DNA of 64,000 nt, from NCBI GenBank assembly GCA_041390125.1, contig JAWKQN010000008.1, positions 62,001 through 126,000 of the forward strand. The letters are read 5' to 3'. The stretch comes from Gemmatimonadota bacterium. Lineage in GTDB: Bacteria > Gemmatimonadota > Gemmatimonadetes > Longimicrobiales > Gaopeijiaceae. The translations under genes were made by a program, and so were the position numbers. Under the pieces are notes generated by a model. The model saw nothing but the letters and a program-made list of their open reading frames with translations, was not told the origin of the DNA and ran no database searches. This document shows positions 1 through 10,188 of this stretch, one piece after another. Numbering within the stretch: position 1 is the first letter of the stretch; the number at the start of each line of letters is the position of its first letter.

Positions 1-619
1 CGATGTGGGGGAAGGGTCGGCCGCGCCGGGCCTGGAGGAGCCGGTCGAGCATGATCGGCACCAGGGACGCGAAGGTGACCGCTCCAGAGTCGAGGGCCGC
101 CGACAGCCCTTCCGCCCGGAAGGGTCCCTCCACCCGGAGGCCGTGCCCCAGCGTCCGGGCCCGCACCAGCGTGGCCAGCCCGCCCATGGTGGCGGGCGAC
201 AGCGTGTGGGCCCACACGTCCTCGGACCCGACCCCCAGCCGCGTGCCGGCGCTCCGCGCCACGTGCTCCAGGCCGGCCCAGCCGAGCACGACCCCGGTCG
301 GCCGACCCGACGTGCCCGACGTCCACACCACGGCGGCGCTGCCCTCGGGGAGGGCCGGGCAGGCCTCCAGTGCGCCCAGGGCCCGGTCTCGTTGGGCCGG
401 GGGGAGATCGGGGTGGAGCGGAGCCAGGACGCCGCCCGCCGCCCACACGGCCAGGGCCTCGATCACGTCGGCGGCGGTCTGGCCGGCGGGGACCGGCCAC
501 GGCCGACCCGGGTGGAGGTCCGCCGCCAGGGCGGCGGCCCGCCCGGCCACCCGGTCCGCCACCTCGGCCGCCGACCAGGCGAAGCCGGGGCCGGAGATCG
601 GGAAGGCGGCGGGCGACAT
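1..619 (-). CDS. menE: o-succinylbenzoate--CoA ligase (MenE-like), 3' end cut by window
   Basis: This is an AMP-dependent acyl-CoA ligase. In the menaquinone pathway MenE activates o-succinylbenzoate with ATP and CoA. I read the reverse strand from an ATG at 619; about 206 residues are visible before the window ends. The adenylate-forming P-loop is clear: WTSGTSGRPTGVVL, about residue 100. A GTG at 649 in the same frame is an alternative start, but a GAGG lies five bases before the ATG. The MenE assignment rests on the menF-D-B-A cluster on the same strand 5.7 kb upstream; by motif alone it could be another acyl-CoA ligase. The C-terminal domain is outside the window. Confidence 0.8.
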   Translation of the reverse strand, partial: MSPAAFPISGPGFAWSAAEVADRVAGRAAALAADLHPGRPWPVPAGQTAADVIEALAVWAAGGVLAPLHPDLPPAQRDRALGALEACPALPEGSAAVVWTSGTSGRPTGVVLGWAGLEHVARSAGTRLGVGSEDVWAHTLSPATMGGLATLVRARTLGHGLRVEGPFRAEGLSAALDSGAVTFASLVPIMLDRLLQARRGRPFPHI

Positions 620-672
620 GGGGGCCTCGGGACGGGCGTGGGGGTCCACGGCCAGGGGGGCCGGATCCCTGG

Positions 673-678
673 AATATA
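673..678 (-). promoter_or_regulatory. Possible -10 element for menE
   Basis: TATATT on the reverse strand stands out in very GC-rich DNA 54 bases before the menE ATG. It lies between the short inverted arms CCCT and AGGG. No convincing -35 element is seen. It would give menE its own promoter, since it is separated from the other men genes. Confidence 0.25.
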
Positions 679-717
679 GGGACGAACGGCGGAGGCGCGG
701 GGGCAGCTCGGCCTCGG

Positions 718-857
718 GCTTGGCCCGCTCGGCCTCGGCTTGGCCCGCTCAGTCTCGGCCCGGCCCGCTCGGCCTCAGCTTGCCCGTTCGGCCTCGGCTT
801 GCCCGCTCGGTCTCGGCCCGGCTCGCTCGGCCTCGTCCGGTGGCCCCTCGGCCTCGT
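718..857. repeat. 20-bp imperfect tandem repeat, about 7 copies
   Basis: Units of 19 to 21 bases resemble GCTTGGCCCGCTCGGCCTCG and run head to tail. They fill most of the 376-base gap between menE and the dinB-like gene. Unit lengths of 19, 20 and 21 break any reading frame, so I read it as non-coding. No gene is seen in the rest of this gap. Confidence 0.75.
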
Positions 858-995
858 GCGGGGTCGTCCCTGCCCTTCGCCGGGTGGCCTCCCTGGCCCG
901 CTCGGGCCAGCTTCCTCCGTCAGCCGGCGGGCTCGGCCACGTATGTGGCACCACACCCAAGGGTCCGCACGACTCTCTACTGGAGGTTTCCTGGC

Positions 996-1583
996 ATGCA
1001 CCGACGCGCACATGGATTCGGGATCCTGCTGGTCGCCCTGGCCCTGCCCGCCTGCTCGGGCGGCGATGGCTCCAACGCGGCCGACGCCGCGCCGGCGGGC
1101 GAAGCCACGGCCATGGCGGTCGCGGACAACGTCACCGGCTCGCTCAAGGGCCTGTACGACATGACGTCGCAGAACTTGAAGGCGACGGCCGAGAAGGTCC
1201 CCGAGAACCTCTACGGCTATCAGCCGACGGAAGAGGTCCGCACCATGGGGCAGATCCTGGCCCACGTGGCCGGGGCGCAGTTCATGTTCTGCGCGGGTGC
1301 GGCGGGCGAAGACAGCCCCAACGCGGAGAACTTCGAGGAGACCCGCACGACCAAGGCGCAGATCATCGAGGCCCTGGACATGGGGATCGAGTACTGCAAC
1401 CAGGTCTACGCGAACATGTCGGACGCGCGGGGTCAGGAGATGGTCCCGTTCTTCGGCAACGACATGGCGGTGTCCGGCGTGCTCGCCTTCAACACCGCAC
1501 ACAACTACGAGCACTACGGCAACCTGGTCACCTACATGCGCATCAACGGGATCGTGCCGCCGTCCTCCGCGGGCGGCATGTAA
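996..1583 (+). CDS. DinB-family lipoprotein
   Basis: This 195-residue protein has an N-terminal lipoprotein signal (LVALALPACSGG, lipobox LPAC), so it is predicted to be exported and lipid-anchored. The rest is a DinB_2-like four-helix domain: QILAHVAGAQF near the middle and AHNYEHYGNLVTYMR near the end give the histidines that bind metal in this family. DinB/YfiT proteins are metal-dependent; many have unknown substrates and some are thiol transferases. The start at 996 follows TGGAGG by 9 bases and begins the signal peptide. The reading frame is open far upstream but that part is not protein-like. The next gene starts 4 bases after its stop. Confidence 0.85.
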   Translation: MHRRAHGFGILLVALALPACSGGDGSNAADAAPAGEATAMAVADNVTGSLKGLYDMTSQNLKATAEKVPENLYGYQPTEEVRTMGQILAHVAGAQFMFCAGAAGEDSPNAENFEETRTTKAQIIEALDMGIEYCNQVYANMSDARGQEMVPFFGNDMAVSGVLAFNTAHNYEHYGNLVTYMRINGIVPPSSAGGM

Positions 1584-1587
1584 CGAG

Positions 1588-2145
1588 GTGGCCTCACCGA
1601 GGAGCGTTGGTGGCGGGTCGGCCCATCGGGGCCGGCCCGCCTTCGTCGGCCTGGCCGCGGCGGTGCTGCTCAGCGCGAGCTCATCCTCGACGGCTCAGGC
1701 GCAGGAGCGGTTCCCCGATTGGGCAGGCCGCTGGGAGGGGACGCTCGTCAACCTCCCCCAACGCCCGGGAGCGGCTCGCGTCGAGGTGATCCGCGAGATC
1801 GGCCCGTGGCCGACGGTACCGGGAGCATGCACGCCCTGGCGCACGACCTATCAGGAGGGCGGCGTGGTGCGCCAGGTCAAGGACTACCAGGTCTGCCTGG
1901 CCGACGAACCCGACGGGTACACGATCGACGAGGGGGCGGGCGTGCGCCTCGACGCGCGCTGGCTGGATGACGTGCTGGTGTCCGTCTTCAAGGTAGACGC
2001 ACTGCTGCTCACGGTCACGACGCGCGTGCGCGGAAGCACGCTCGAGGAAGAGATCGTGACGGCACCCGATCCCGACGGGGGATCCGGGATCCGCAGCCTG
2101 TCCGCAACAGGGATCCAGAGACTGGTCCTGCGGCGGACGCCGTAG
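1588..2145 (+). CDS. Small secreted protein of unknown function
   Basis: From the GTG at 1588 this encodes 185 residues. The N-terminus looks like a Sec signal peptide ending near SSSTAQAQ. The mature part opens with FPDWAGRWEGTL and continues with alternating strands, as in small beta-barrel (lipocalin or heme-binding-like) proteins, but I do not recognise a named family. It starts 4 bases after the DinB lipoprotein stop, so the two are probably co-transcribed and translationally coupled. No ATG is available near this start. Confidence 0.65.
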   Translation: MASPRSVGGGSAHRGRPAFVGLAAAVLLSASSSSTAQAQERFPDWAGRWEGTLVNLPQRPGAARVEVIREIGPWPTVPGACTPWRTTYQEGGVVRQVKDYQVCLADEPDGYTIDEGAGVRLDARWLDDVLVSVFKVDALLLTVTTRVRGSTLEEEIVTAPDPDGGSGIRSLSATGIQRLVLRRTP

Positions 2146-2173
2146 CGGCGCCGTGTAGCGCCGGCGCCCTCCG

Positions 2174-2512
2174 CTAGCCTCCCGCCATCGCCCCCACCAC
2201 CAGGAGCGGCTCGCGGCCTTCGGCCACGGCAGCCGGCAAGGGCGCGTCCGGCGACTCGTGCGACAGATCGCGGTTGCACGCGAAGAAGCGGATGAAGTCG
2301 CGCCGTCGACCGGTGCGCTGATCGCGAACCGTCCCCCGCAACGCCGGGAAGCGCGCTTCAACGGCGTCGAGCACGCCGCCCGTAGTGGGGGTTCCTTCCA
2401 CCTCGACCTCCACGGATCCCTGGATGCGCGCCAGGGTGCGGAGCGGCGTTGGCAGCTCCACGCGGATGCGCGCAACGTCCTTCCTCGATGCGTTCTCCGG
2501 TGACGCGCTCAC
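2174..2512 (-). CDS. MoaD/ThiS-like ubiquitin-fold protein
   Basis: This 112-residue protein has the beta-grasp pattern (RIRVELPTPLRTLARIQGSVEVEVEG, then GVLDAVEARFPALRG) and ends in an exposed VVGAMAGG. The C-terminal Gly-Gly is the residue pair that is adenylated and thiocarboxylated in MoaD, ThiS and related sulfur carriers. It starts with GTG, 39 bases after the stop of the BNR-repeat gene on the same strand. No molybdopterin or thiamine genes and no E1-like activating enzyme are nearby, so it may not serve those pathways. Its partner could be the upstream propeller protein; this is inference from adjacency. Confidence 0.75.
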   Translation of the reverse strand: MSASPENASRKDVARIRVELPTPLRTLARIQGSVEVEVEGTPTTGGVLDAVEARFPALRGTVRDQRTGRRRDFIRFFACNRDLSHESPDAPLPAAVAEGREPLLVVGAMAGG

Positions 2513-2551
2513 GGCGGTGCCTGCCTCACGGCCCGCTCTCTCCCCGACCGC

Positions 2552-3667
2552 TCACGGCAGCGTCTGCACTTCCACCGACAGCACCGACGGCAGATCACGC
2601 ACGATCGCGTCCCAGTGGTCGCCTCCATCGGGTGACAGGTAGACCTGCCCTCCCGTGGTGCCGAAGTAGATACCACAGGAATCGAGCGCATCCACCGCCA
2701 TCGCGTCCCGCAACACGTTGACGAAGCAGTTCTCCTGGGGAAGTCCCCGTGTGAGGGCCTCCCACTCGTTCCCGCCCGTTCGGCTGCGATAGACGCGGAG
2801 CTTGCCCTCCGGCGGATAGTGCTCGCCATCGCTCTTGATGGGGACCACGTAGACCGTGTCGGGCTCGTGCGTGTGCACCTCGATGGGGAAGCCGAAGTCG
2901 GAGGGGAGGTTGCCGCTCACTTCGTGCCACGTGTCGCCACCGTCGTCGCTCCGCATCACGTCCCAGTGCTTCTGCATGAACAGCACGTTGGGTCGATCCG
3001 GATGCTGGGCGATGCGGTGCACGCAGTGCCCGACCTCGGCCTCGGGCGCCGGGATGCCCTGCGATTTGAGTCCTTTGTTGATCGGCTTCCAGCTGGCACC
3101 CCCGTCGTCCGTCCGGAAGGCCCCCGCTGCGGAGATGGCCACGAACATGCGCTGGGCGTCCGCCGGATCGAGCAGGATCGTGTGCAGGCACATTCCACCC
3201 GCTCCCGGCTGCCAGTGCGGGCCGGAGCCATGACCTCGGAGGCCCGACAGCTCGCTCCAGGTCTGACCGCCGTCGGTGGAGCGGAAGAGCGCCGCGTCCT
3301 CGACACCGGCATAGACGGTGTCGGCATCCGTGCGCGAGGGCTCGAAGTGCCAGACGCGCTTGAACTCCCACGGGTGGGGCGTGCCGTCGTACCACTGGTG
3401 GGTGCCGGGCACGCCGTCGTAGGCGAAGTCGTTGCCGACCGTCTCCCAGGTCGCACCGCCGTCGTCGGAGCGCTGCACGGTCTGACCGAACCACCCGCTG
3501 CTCTGCGAGGCCCAGATGCGGTTCGGTTCCACGGCCGAACCCTTCATATGGTAGATCTCCCACCCGGCGAAGAAGGGCCCCTGCACGTCCCACTGCTTCC
3601 GGCTGCCGTCCGCCGACAGGACGAACCCACCCTTCTTCGTGCCCACCAGGACCCGCACCCGACTCAT
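2552..3667 (-). CDS. BNR/Asp-box repeat beta-propeller protein
   Basis: This 371-residue protein has five Asp-box motifs (SDDGGATW, STDGGQTW, TDDGGASW, SDDGGDTW, SPDGGDHW), the turns of sialidase- and Vps10-type propellers. The start MSRVRVLVGTKKGG at 3667 is preferred to an ATG 66 bases upstream because the family usually begins with this VLVGTKKG strand. There is no signal peptide, so it is predicted to be cytoplasmic. Sialidase catalytic residues are not evident, so I do not call it a glycosidase. It is followed on the same strand by the MoaD-like gene and is probably in one operon with it. Confidence 0.8.
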   Translation of the reverse strand: MSRVRVLVGTKKGGFVLSADGSRKQWDVQGPFFAGWEIYHMKGSAVEPNRIWASQSSGWFGQTVQRSDDGGATWETVGNDFAYDGVPGTHQWYDGTPHPWEFKRVWHFEPSRTDADTVYAGVEDAALFRSTDGGQTWSELSGLRGHGSGPHWQPGAGGMCLHTILLDPADAQRMFVAISAAGAFRTDDGGASWKPINKGLKSQGIPAPEAEVGHCVHRIAQHPDRPNVLFMQKHWDVMRSDDGGDTWHEVSGNLPSDFGFPIEVHTHEPDTVYVVPIKSDGEHYPPEGKLRVYRSRTGGNEWEALTRGLPQENCFVNVLRDAMAVDALDSCGIYFGTTGGQVYLSPDGGDHWDAIVRDLPSVLSVEVQTLP

Positions 3668-3801
3668 CGCCACCCCACTCCGCTCGGTGTCCGGGAACGG
3701 CGCGCCCCACGACCGCTCCAATGGAGGGAGCATACGTCCAAGTGCCGGCAGCGGCTACTGAGGATCGGGGGATGATCCACGTGCACGAGGCCGATCCTGC
3801 C

Positions 3802-4175
3802 ATGGACGGCTTTGGGCGTCTCGCGGACCCGCGCGAGTGTCCCATTCTGCCCTGGACGGCATTGGGCGTGTCGCGGACCCCTTGCGAACGTCCCATGCTG
3901 CCCTGGACGGCTTTGGCGGTGTCGCGGACCCGCGTGAACGTCCCATTCTGCCATGGACGGCTTTGGGTGTGTCGCGGACCCTTGCGAATGTCCGGTGCTG
4001 CCCTGGACGGCTTTGGGCGTGTCGCGGACCCGCGTGAACGTCCGATGCTGCGCTGGACGACTTTGGGCGTATCGCGGACCCGCGCGAACGTCCCATTCTG
4101 CCATGGATGGCTCTTGGCCGTGTCGCGGACCCGCGCGAACGTCCCATTCTGCCATGGACGGCTTTGGCCCTGCTG
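3802..4175. repeat. 50-bp tandem repeat array, about 7.5 copies
   Basis: Copies begin at 3802, 3852, 3903, 3953, 4003, 4053, 4103 and 4154 (the last partial). A typical unit opens ATGGACGGCTTTGGGCGTG, continues TCGCGGACCCGCGCGAACG and ends TCCCATTCTGCC. The copies abut with no unique spacer. Because 50 is not a multiple of three, each copy falls in a different frame, and the apparent peptides (such as GVSRTRANV) recur in all frames. It is therefore unlikely to be coding. The unit starts ATGGACG and nearly ends CGTCCCAT, a near-inverted pair that could fold. It fills most of the 653-base gap between the BNR gene and the HNH pseudogene. Confidence 0.9.
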
Positions 4176-4320
4176 CGGGGGCTCGGGTCCGGGATGCACC
4201 GCGCTGCGGCCTTCTGCCGAAGCCTCCGACCTCGGCGTTCGTGCGTCCTGGAGCCGCAGGAGAGGCCGCGAAACTCCACCGGTATCTTTGAAGCAGGTTC
4301 AACGCTTCGAAGGAGGTAAG

Positions 4321-5900
4321 ATGGAATCGACGGCGGGCGTGCGCGATGTGCGGGTGGATGTGGACGCGCCGCGAGCGCCACGCGGCGCGGTCGGGATGGC
4401 GCCCGTCCCGCCGCAGCGTCGTCTCCGGCTCCCTCTCCCTTCGATCTGTCGGTCGAGGCGCTGGACGAGATCGAAGACCTCGCCGACGAGATCATCTTGC
4501 CTGGCGGCGCAGATCCACGCGGCGACGCACCGTCAGCTGACGCTGCTGGCCGAGTTCGACCGGCGACGCGCCGGTTTATGCCACCCGTGCGCACCTGGCT
4601 GGCGCTGCGCACCGATCGATCTGGCCGGCGCGCGGCAGTGCGCGCCGCCCGTGCCCTGGAGGACCTGCTCGTGATCGGCGCCGCGATGCAGCGCGGTGCG
4701 CTGTCCTTCAGCAAGGTGCGCGCTGACGCGCGCGTGGCCAGCGCGGAGGACGAGCACGAAGCTGCTGGCCCTGCTAGCTCTCCAGCACGGCGCACGAGGT
4801 GGAGCGCACGGTGCAGCGCTGGCGGCGGCTGGCCGTCTGGACGAGCAGGCGCTGGAAGCCGCGCGCCACCGGAGCCGCTGCTTCTCGGTCTTCCCGGACG
4901 GGGACGGCATGTACGTCGTGAAGGGTCGGCTCGACCCGGAGGTGGCGGCCGTGCTGATGCGCGCCGAGGCGGCGGCCGATGCGGCTCTGGTGGAAGGGTC
5001 CCGAGCTGGCGGAGGCGGAGCCGGTCGCCCCGGAGCAGCGCCGCGCGGACGCGGTGGGCCTGCTGGCGGAGCGGGCGCCAGCGCGGGGCCTGACCGGGAG
5101 GGCGGCGGACCGGATGCGCCCATCGCAGCGGCACGCGCGCCGAGCGCTACCAGGTGATGCTGCACGTGGAGGAAGCGGCGTTGCGGGAGTGAGGTGTGAG
5201 GAGAGGCCGAAGAGCACACGAGGACTTCGAGACCGCGCATGGAGCACGCGTGCGCGACGCAGCAGACGCGAACACCGACGCCGGACGTACAGGAGGAGGC
5301 GGAAGCGGCGGAGGCGCATCGGCGGAGTGGTCAGCACAGAAGCGGCTTCAGCGCCGAAGCGGGACGCCGCAGGAGGGGTCCGCACAGGGCGCGTCGACCC
5401 ACCCCGCGACGGCGGCGCATGCCGCCTCCGTCGCATCCTCTCGCCCCGGTCTGTTAGCCCATGACGGCACCCGCGTTGCCGCGGCAACGTCGGGGCGCTT
5501 CCGTCCTGCGATGCGAGCCTGGTGCGGGGCGACCACCACCGCGCGCGGGGACGTGCTCACGCGGCGCACCCGCACGGTGCCTCCGTCCCTGCGCCGCGCG
5601 CTCGAGGTCCGTGACCGCGGCTGTCGCTATCCCGGATGTGGCCGTCGCTTCACGGATGCCCACCACATCCGCCACTGGGCGGACGGCGGGCCCACCTGTC
5701 TGTCCAACCTCCTCCTGCTCTGCCGGGTCCACCACCGGCTGCTCCACGAAGGCGGCTTCACGGTCGAGCTGGGCGCGGACGGTCGGGCCGTCTTCCGGGA
5801 CCCGCGCGGGCAGCCCGTCCCACACCTGCCCCCCCTCAAGCGCGCCACGCAGGAGGAGGTCGACGCGATGAAGACCGCGCTCGGGATCCGACCGGGATGA
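4321..5900 (+). pseudogene. Frameshifted DUF222/HNH endonuclease (13E12-type)
   Basis: A strong AAGGAGG at about 4312-4318 precedes an ATG at 4321. After that, pieces of one protein appear in successive frames: AAQIHAATHRQLTLLAEFDRR near 4510; RAARALEDLLVIGAAMQRG near 4650; RSRCFSVFPDGDGMYVVKGR near 4870; WWKGPELAEAEPVAPEQRR near 4990; then RTRTVPPSLRRALEVRDRG to the end. The last part keeps an intact HNH motif (CRYPGCGRRF, DAHHIRHWADGG, CRVHHRLLHEGG). The fragment order matches DUF222 plus HNH proteins of roughly 450 to 500 residues. At least four frameshifts are needed to restore it, so I call it a decayed gene. Its tail runs into a 15-bp repeat. Confidence 0.85.
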
Positions 5901-6243
5901 ACGAGGGCGGGATCGGTCGGGGTGAGCCAACCGGGATGAATCCGACCAGGATGAACCCAACCGGGATGAACGAACTCAACCCGGAGGAACCCGACCGGGT
6001 TGAATCCAACCGGGATGAACGAGCGGGGGGTGAACCCGACCGGACGAACCCAACCAGGATGAACCCGACCGGGACGAACCCGACCCGGATGAACCCGACC
6101 CGGATGAATCCAACCCGGATGAATCCAAGCCGGATGAACCCACCCAGGATGAACCCGACCGGGATGAGCCCGACCCGGGCGAATCCAACCCGGGCGAATC
6201 CAACCGGGCGAATCCAACCGGGATGAAGCGACCGGGATGAACC
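5895..6243. repeat. 15-bp tandem repeat, about 22 degenerate units
   Basis: Units resemble ACCGGGATGAACCCG and begin at the stop codon of the HNH pseudogene. Because 15 is a multiple of three, open frames persist on both strands: plus reads NPTGMNPTRMNPT-like, minus reads HPGWVHPGRIHPG-like. Neither strand shows a start with a ribosome site, so I read it as a minisatellite. It fills the 385-base gap up to menA. Confidence 0.85.
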
Positions 6244-6285
6244 AGCGCGCGATCCGACGATGAAGGGGATCGCGGGATCCGACCC

Positions 6286-7167
<882 letters not shown>

Positions 7168-7230
7168 GGAGGTCAGGGGCGCGCCCGGATCGAGCGACGG
7201 GGGCTCCGGAACGAACGAGAGGCTCCCGAC

Positions 7231-7398
7231 GACGAGCACCGATTCGTCGACAACGAGCGTCGAGTCGCCGACGACGAGCACCGAGTCGACGGCAACGACC
7301 GCCGAGTCGTCGACAACGAGCACCGAGTCGACGGCAACGAGCACCGAGTCGACGGCAACGACGGCCGAGTCGCCGACGACGATCGCCGGTTCGACGAC
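7231..7398. repeat. 21-bp tandem repeat, 8 copies
   Basis: Eight contiguous 21-base units resemble AACGAGCACCGAGTCGACGGC in the menB-menA intergenic space. Because 21 is a multiple of three, both strands stay open (minus reads DSVLVVD-like heptads), which artificially extends the menA frame at its 5' end. It is probably transcribed as part of the men operon mRNA. Confidence 0.85.
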
Positions 7399-7435
7399 GA
7401 CGAGCCGACTCGCGTCCTGCCGCCCCCCTGCCCGC

Positions 7436-8271
<836 letters not shown>

Positions 8272-8275
<4 letters not shown>

Positions 8276-10188
8276 CCTCGAGTCGGTTCGTGGGACAGGG
8301 CTCGCTCCACCGCATCCTGCACCGCATCGGCCACCGCGCGTTGGCGGCGGTGGACGGCGTCGCGGTCGGTCCGCACCTCGACGATGCGGACCCCTCCGGC
8401 GGCCAGCGCAGCGCGGACGGCATCGCCCACGTCCGCTGCGGCCACCGACGAGAAGGGAAGATCGTACAGCGCCGCCGCGTGGCGGAAGTCCAGGCCGTGA
8501 GGCGTCGCGAAGAACCGGGTGAACTCGGGCTCGTGCGTGCGGATGGGCAGGCGGTGGAAGATCCCCCCTCCGTCGTTGTGCACCAGCACCAGGACGAGCG
8601 CGGCCCCCTCCTCGCGGGCGGCCAACAGCCCGTTCATGTCGTGCACGAACGCGAGGTCCCCCACCAGGGCGGCCGTCGGGCCCGCCGCCGACGACGCCAC
8701 ACCGAACGCGGTGGAGACGATCCCGTCGATCCCGCTCGCGCCCCGATTGCCCAGGATGCGCAGGTCGCGCGCGGCGGGGAGCACGTAGGCGTCCACGTCC
8801 CGGATCGGCATGCTGTTGGACACGAACAATGTCGCGCCGTCCGGCAGCGCGTCGGCCACCCGGGCCGCCACCAGGCCCTCGAACGCTTCGCCGGCAAAGG
8901 CCTCCGCGAGCGCCGTCCGGGCCGCCTCGTCCGCGGCCGCCCAGCGCGCGTTCCAGGCGGGATGGCTCCAGCCGCCCTTGAGCGCACCCGCGAGCGCCTC
9001 CATGGCCTCGAGCGGATCGGCGCGCACGAGCGTCGTGGCCACCGCCAGATGGTCCTTCCAGCGCGCACCAGGATCGATCACGATCTGCGGCACGTCGAGC
9101 GCCTCCAACCAGTCGAGCAATCGCTGCGAGGTAGGGCTGGCCCCGAAGCGCAGCACCAGGTCGGGCGCGAGCGCGTCCCGCACCGACCCGCGACCGAGGA
9201 AGAGGTCGTAGGCCGCGACGGCCGGCGTCTGCAGCAGGTGCGTGCGCCGCGCGCCGGACAACGGGTCCGCCAACAGCGGGAAGTCGGACAGCGCACGTGC
9301 CTTCTCCAGGGCGCGCGCCGTGCGTCGATCGTCCAGTGCCGGTCCCGCCACCAGCAGCCCGCGACTGGCGCCGCTCACGGCCTGCGCCAGCAAGCGGACG
9401 GTGGGCTCGTCCACCGCCACCCGCGGCGTGACCACCTGCGTATACGCTCCGCCCTCCGCGCGACCCGAGGCCGCGCGCGGGTGCTCGTCGGCGAACCGCT
9501 CCGGCAGATCGCCGGGCACCGGCGTCGGCTCCAGCGGCTTGGCGAACGGCACGTTCAGGTGCACGGGCCCCGGATCCGGTCCCATGGCCAGCGCCACCGC
9601 GCGCGCTGCGGTCTGCCGCAGGTGCCGGAGCGCCCGATCCTCCACCTCCGGGTGCGCGCACTCGAAGAACGCGCGCACGTATCCGCCGAACAGGCGGACC
9701 TGATCGATGGCCTGGTTGGCGTCCGCTCCCCGGAGCGCAATCGGACGATCCGCGGTCAGGAGCAGCAGCGGGGTCTCGGACTGGGATGCCTCCACCACCG
9801 CGGGCAGCAGGTTGGCCGCGGCCGTGCCGGACGTGGTCACCACAGCGGCGGGCCGGCGCGTGGCCTTCCCCACCCCCAGCGCGAAGAACGCGGCCGAGCG
9901 CTCGTCCAGGTGTACGTGCAGCGTGAACACGTCCGCGGCGGCCAGCGCCAGCACCAGCGGCGTCGAGCGCGAGCCCGGCGCGATCGAGACGTGCTCCACT
10001 CCGGCGCGTGTCAGCTCCTCGATCAAGGCGCGTGCCCAGACCTGGTTGCGGTTCGCATCCGGCGCGCGCGCGTCCGGGTCCTGCGGCGCATCGAGGTCCT
10101 GCGGCGCGTCGAGGTCCTGCGGAGCATCGAGGTCCTGCGGAACGGGCGCGTCCCCCCGCTCTCCCCTGTCGTGCCTCGGCCCGCTCAC
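8272..10188 (-). CDS. menD: SEPHCHC synthase (MenD), long N-terminus
   Basis: MenD is the thiamine-diphosphate enzyme that joins isochorismate and 2-oxoglutarate. The family core starts at NQVWARALIEELTRAGVEHV and includes SIAPGSRSTPL; the thiamine-diphosphate motif near the C-terminus is GDLAFVHDMNGL followed by VHNDGGGIFHRL. The GTG at 10188 overlaps the menF stop (GTGA), giving 638 residues, somewhat longer than most MenD proteins. The extra N-terminus includes DAPQDL repeats from an 18-bp tandem repeat and is probably unstructured. A later internal start is possible but would lose the overlap. Confidence 0.93.
10079..10140. repeat. 18-bp tandem repeat inside menD
   Basis: Three full units and one partial unit of TCCTGCGGCGCATCGAGG lie near the 5' end of menD. 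They encode repeated DAPQDL hexapeptides and keep the reading frame. Copy-number change would lengthen or shorten the N-terminal tail without breaking the enzyme. Confidence 0.85.

Noticed and set aside
2174..2512. A molybdopterin or thiamine synthesis gene
   Set aside because: The ubiquitin fold and Gly-Gly tail fit, but no other genes of those pathways are nearby, so only the fold is called.
2552..3667. Sialidase activity
   Set aside because: Only Asp-boxes are seen; the catalytic Arg triad and Tyr/Glu pair are not recognisable and there is no signal peptide.
3802..4175. CRISPR array
   Set aside because: The 50-bp units abut directly with no unique spacers and there are no cas genes.
4321..5900. 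Several separate small genes in different frames
   Set aside because: Fragments align in order with one DUF222/HNH protein, so a decayed single gene explains them better.
5895..6243. A protein of NPTGMNPTRM or HPGWVHPGRI repeats
   Set aside because: Both strands are open only because the DNA unit is 15 bases; there is no start with a ribosome site and no flanking domain.
7168..7344. 59-residue N-terminal extension of MenA
   Set aside because: It consists of DSVLVVD repeats from the 21-bp minisatellite, and MenA family similarity starts at 7167.
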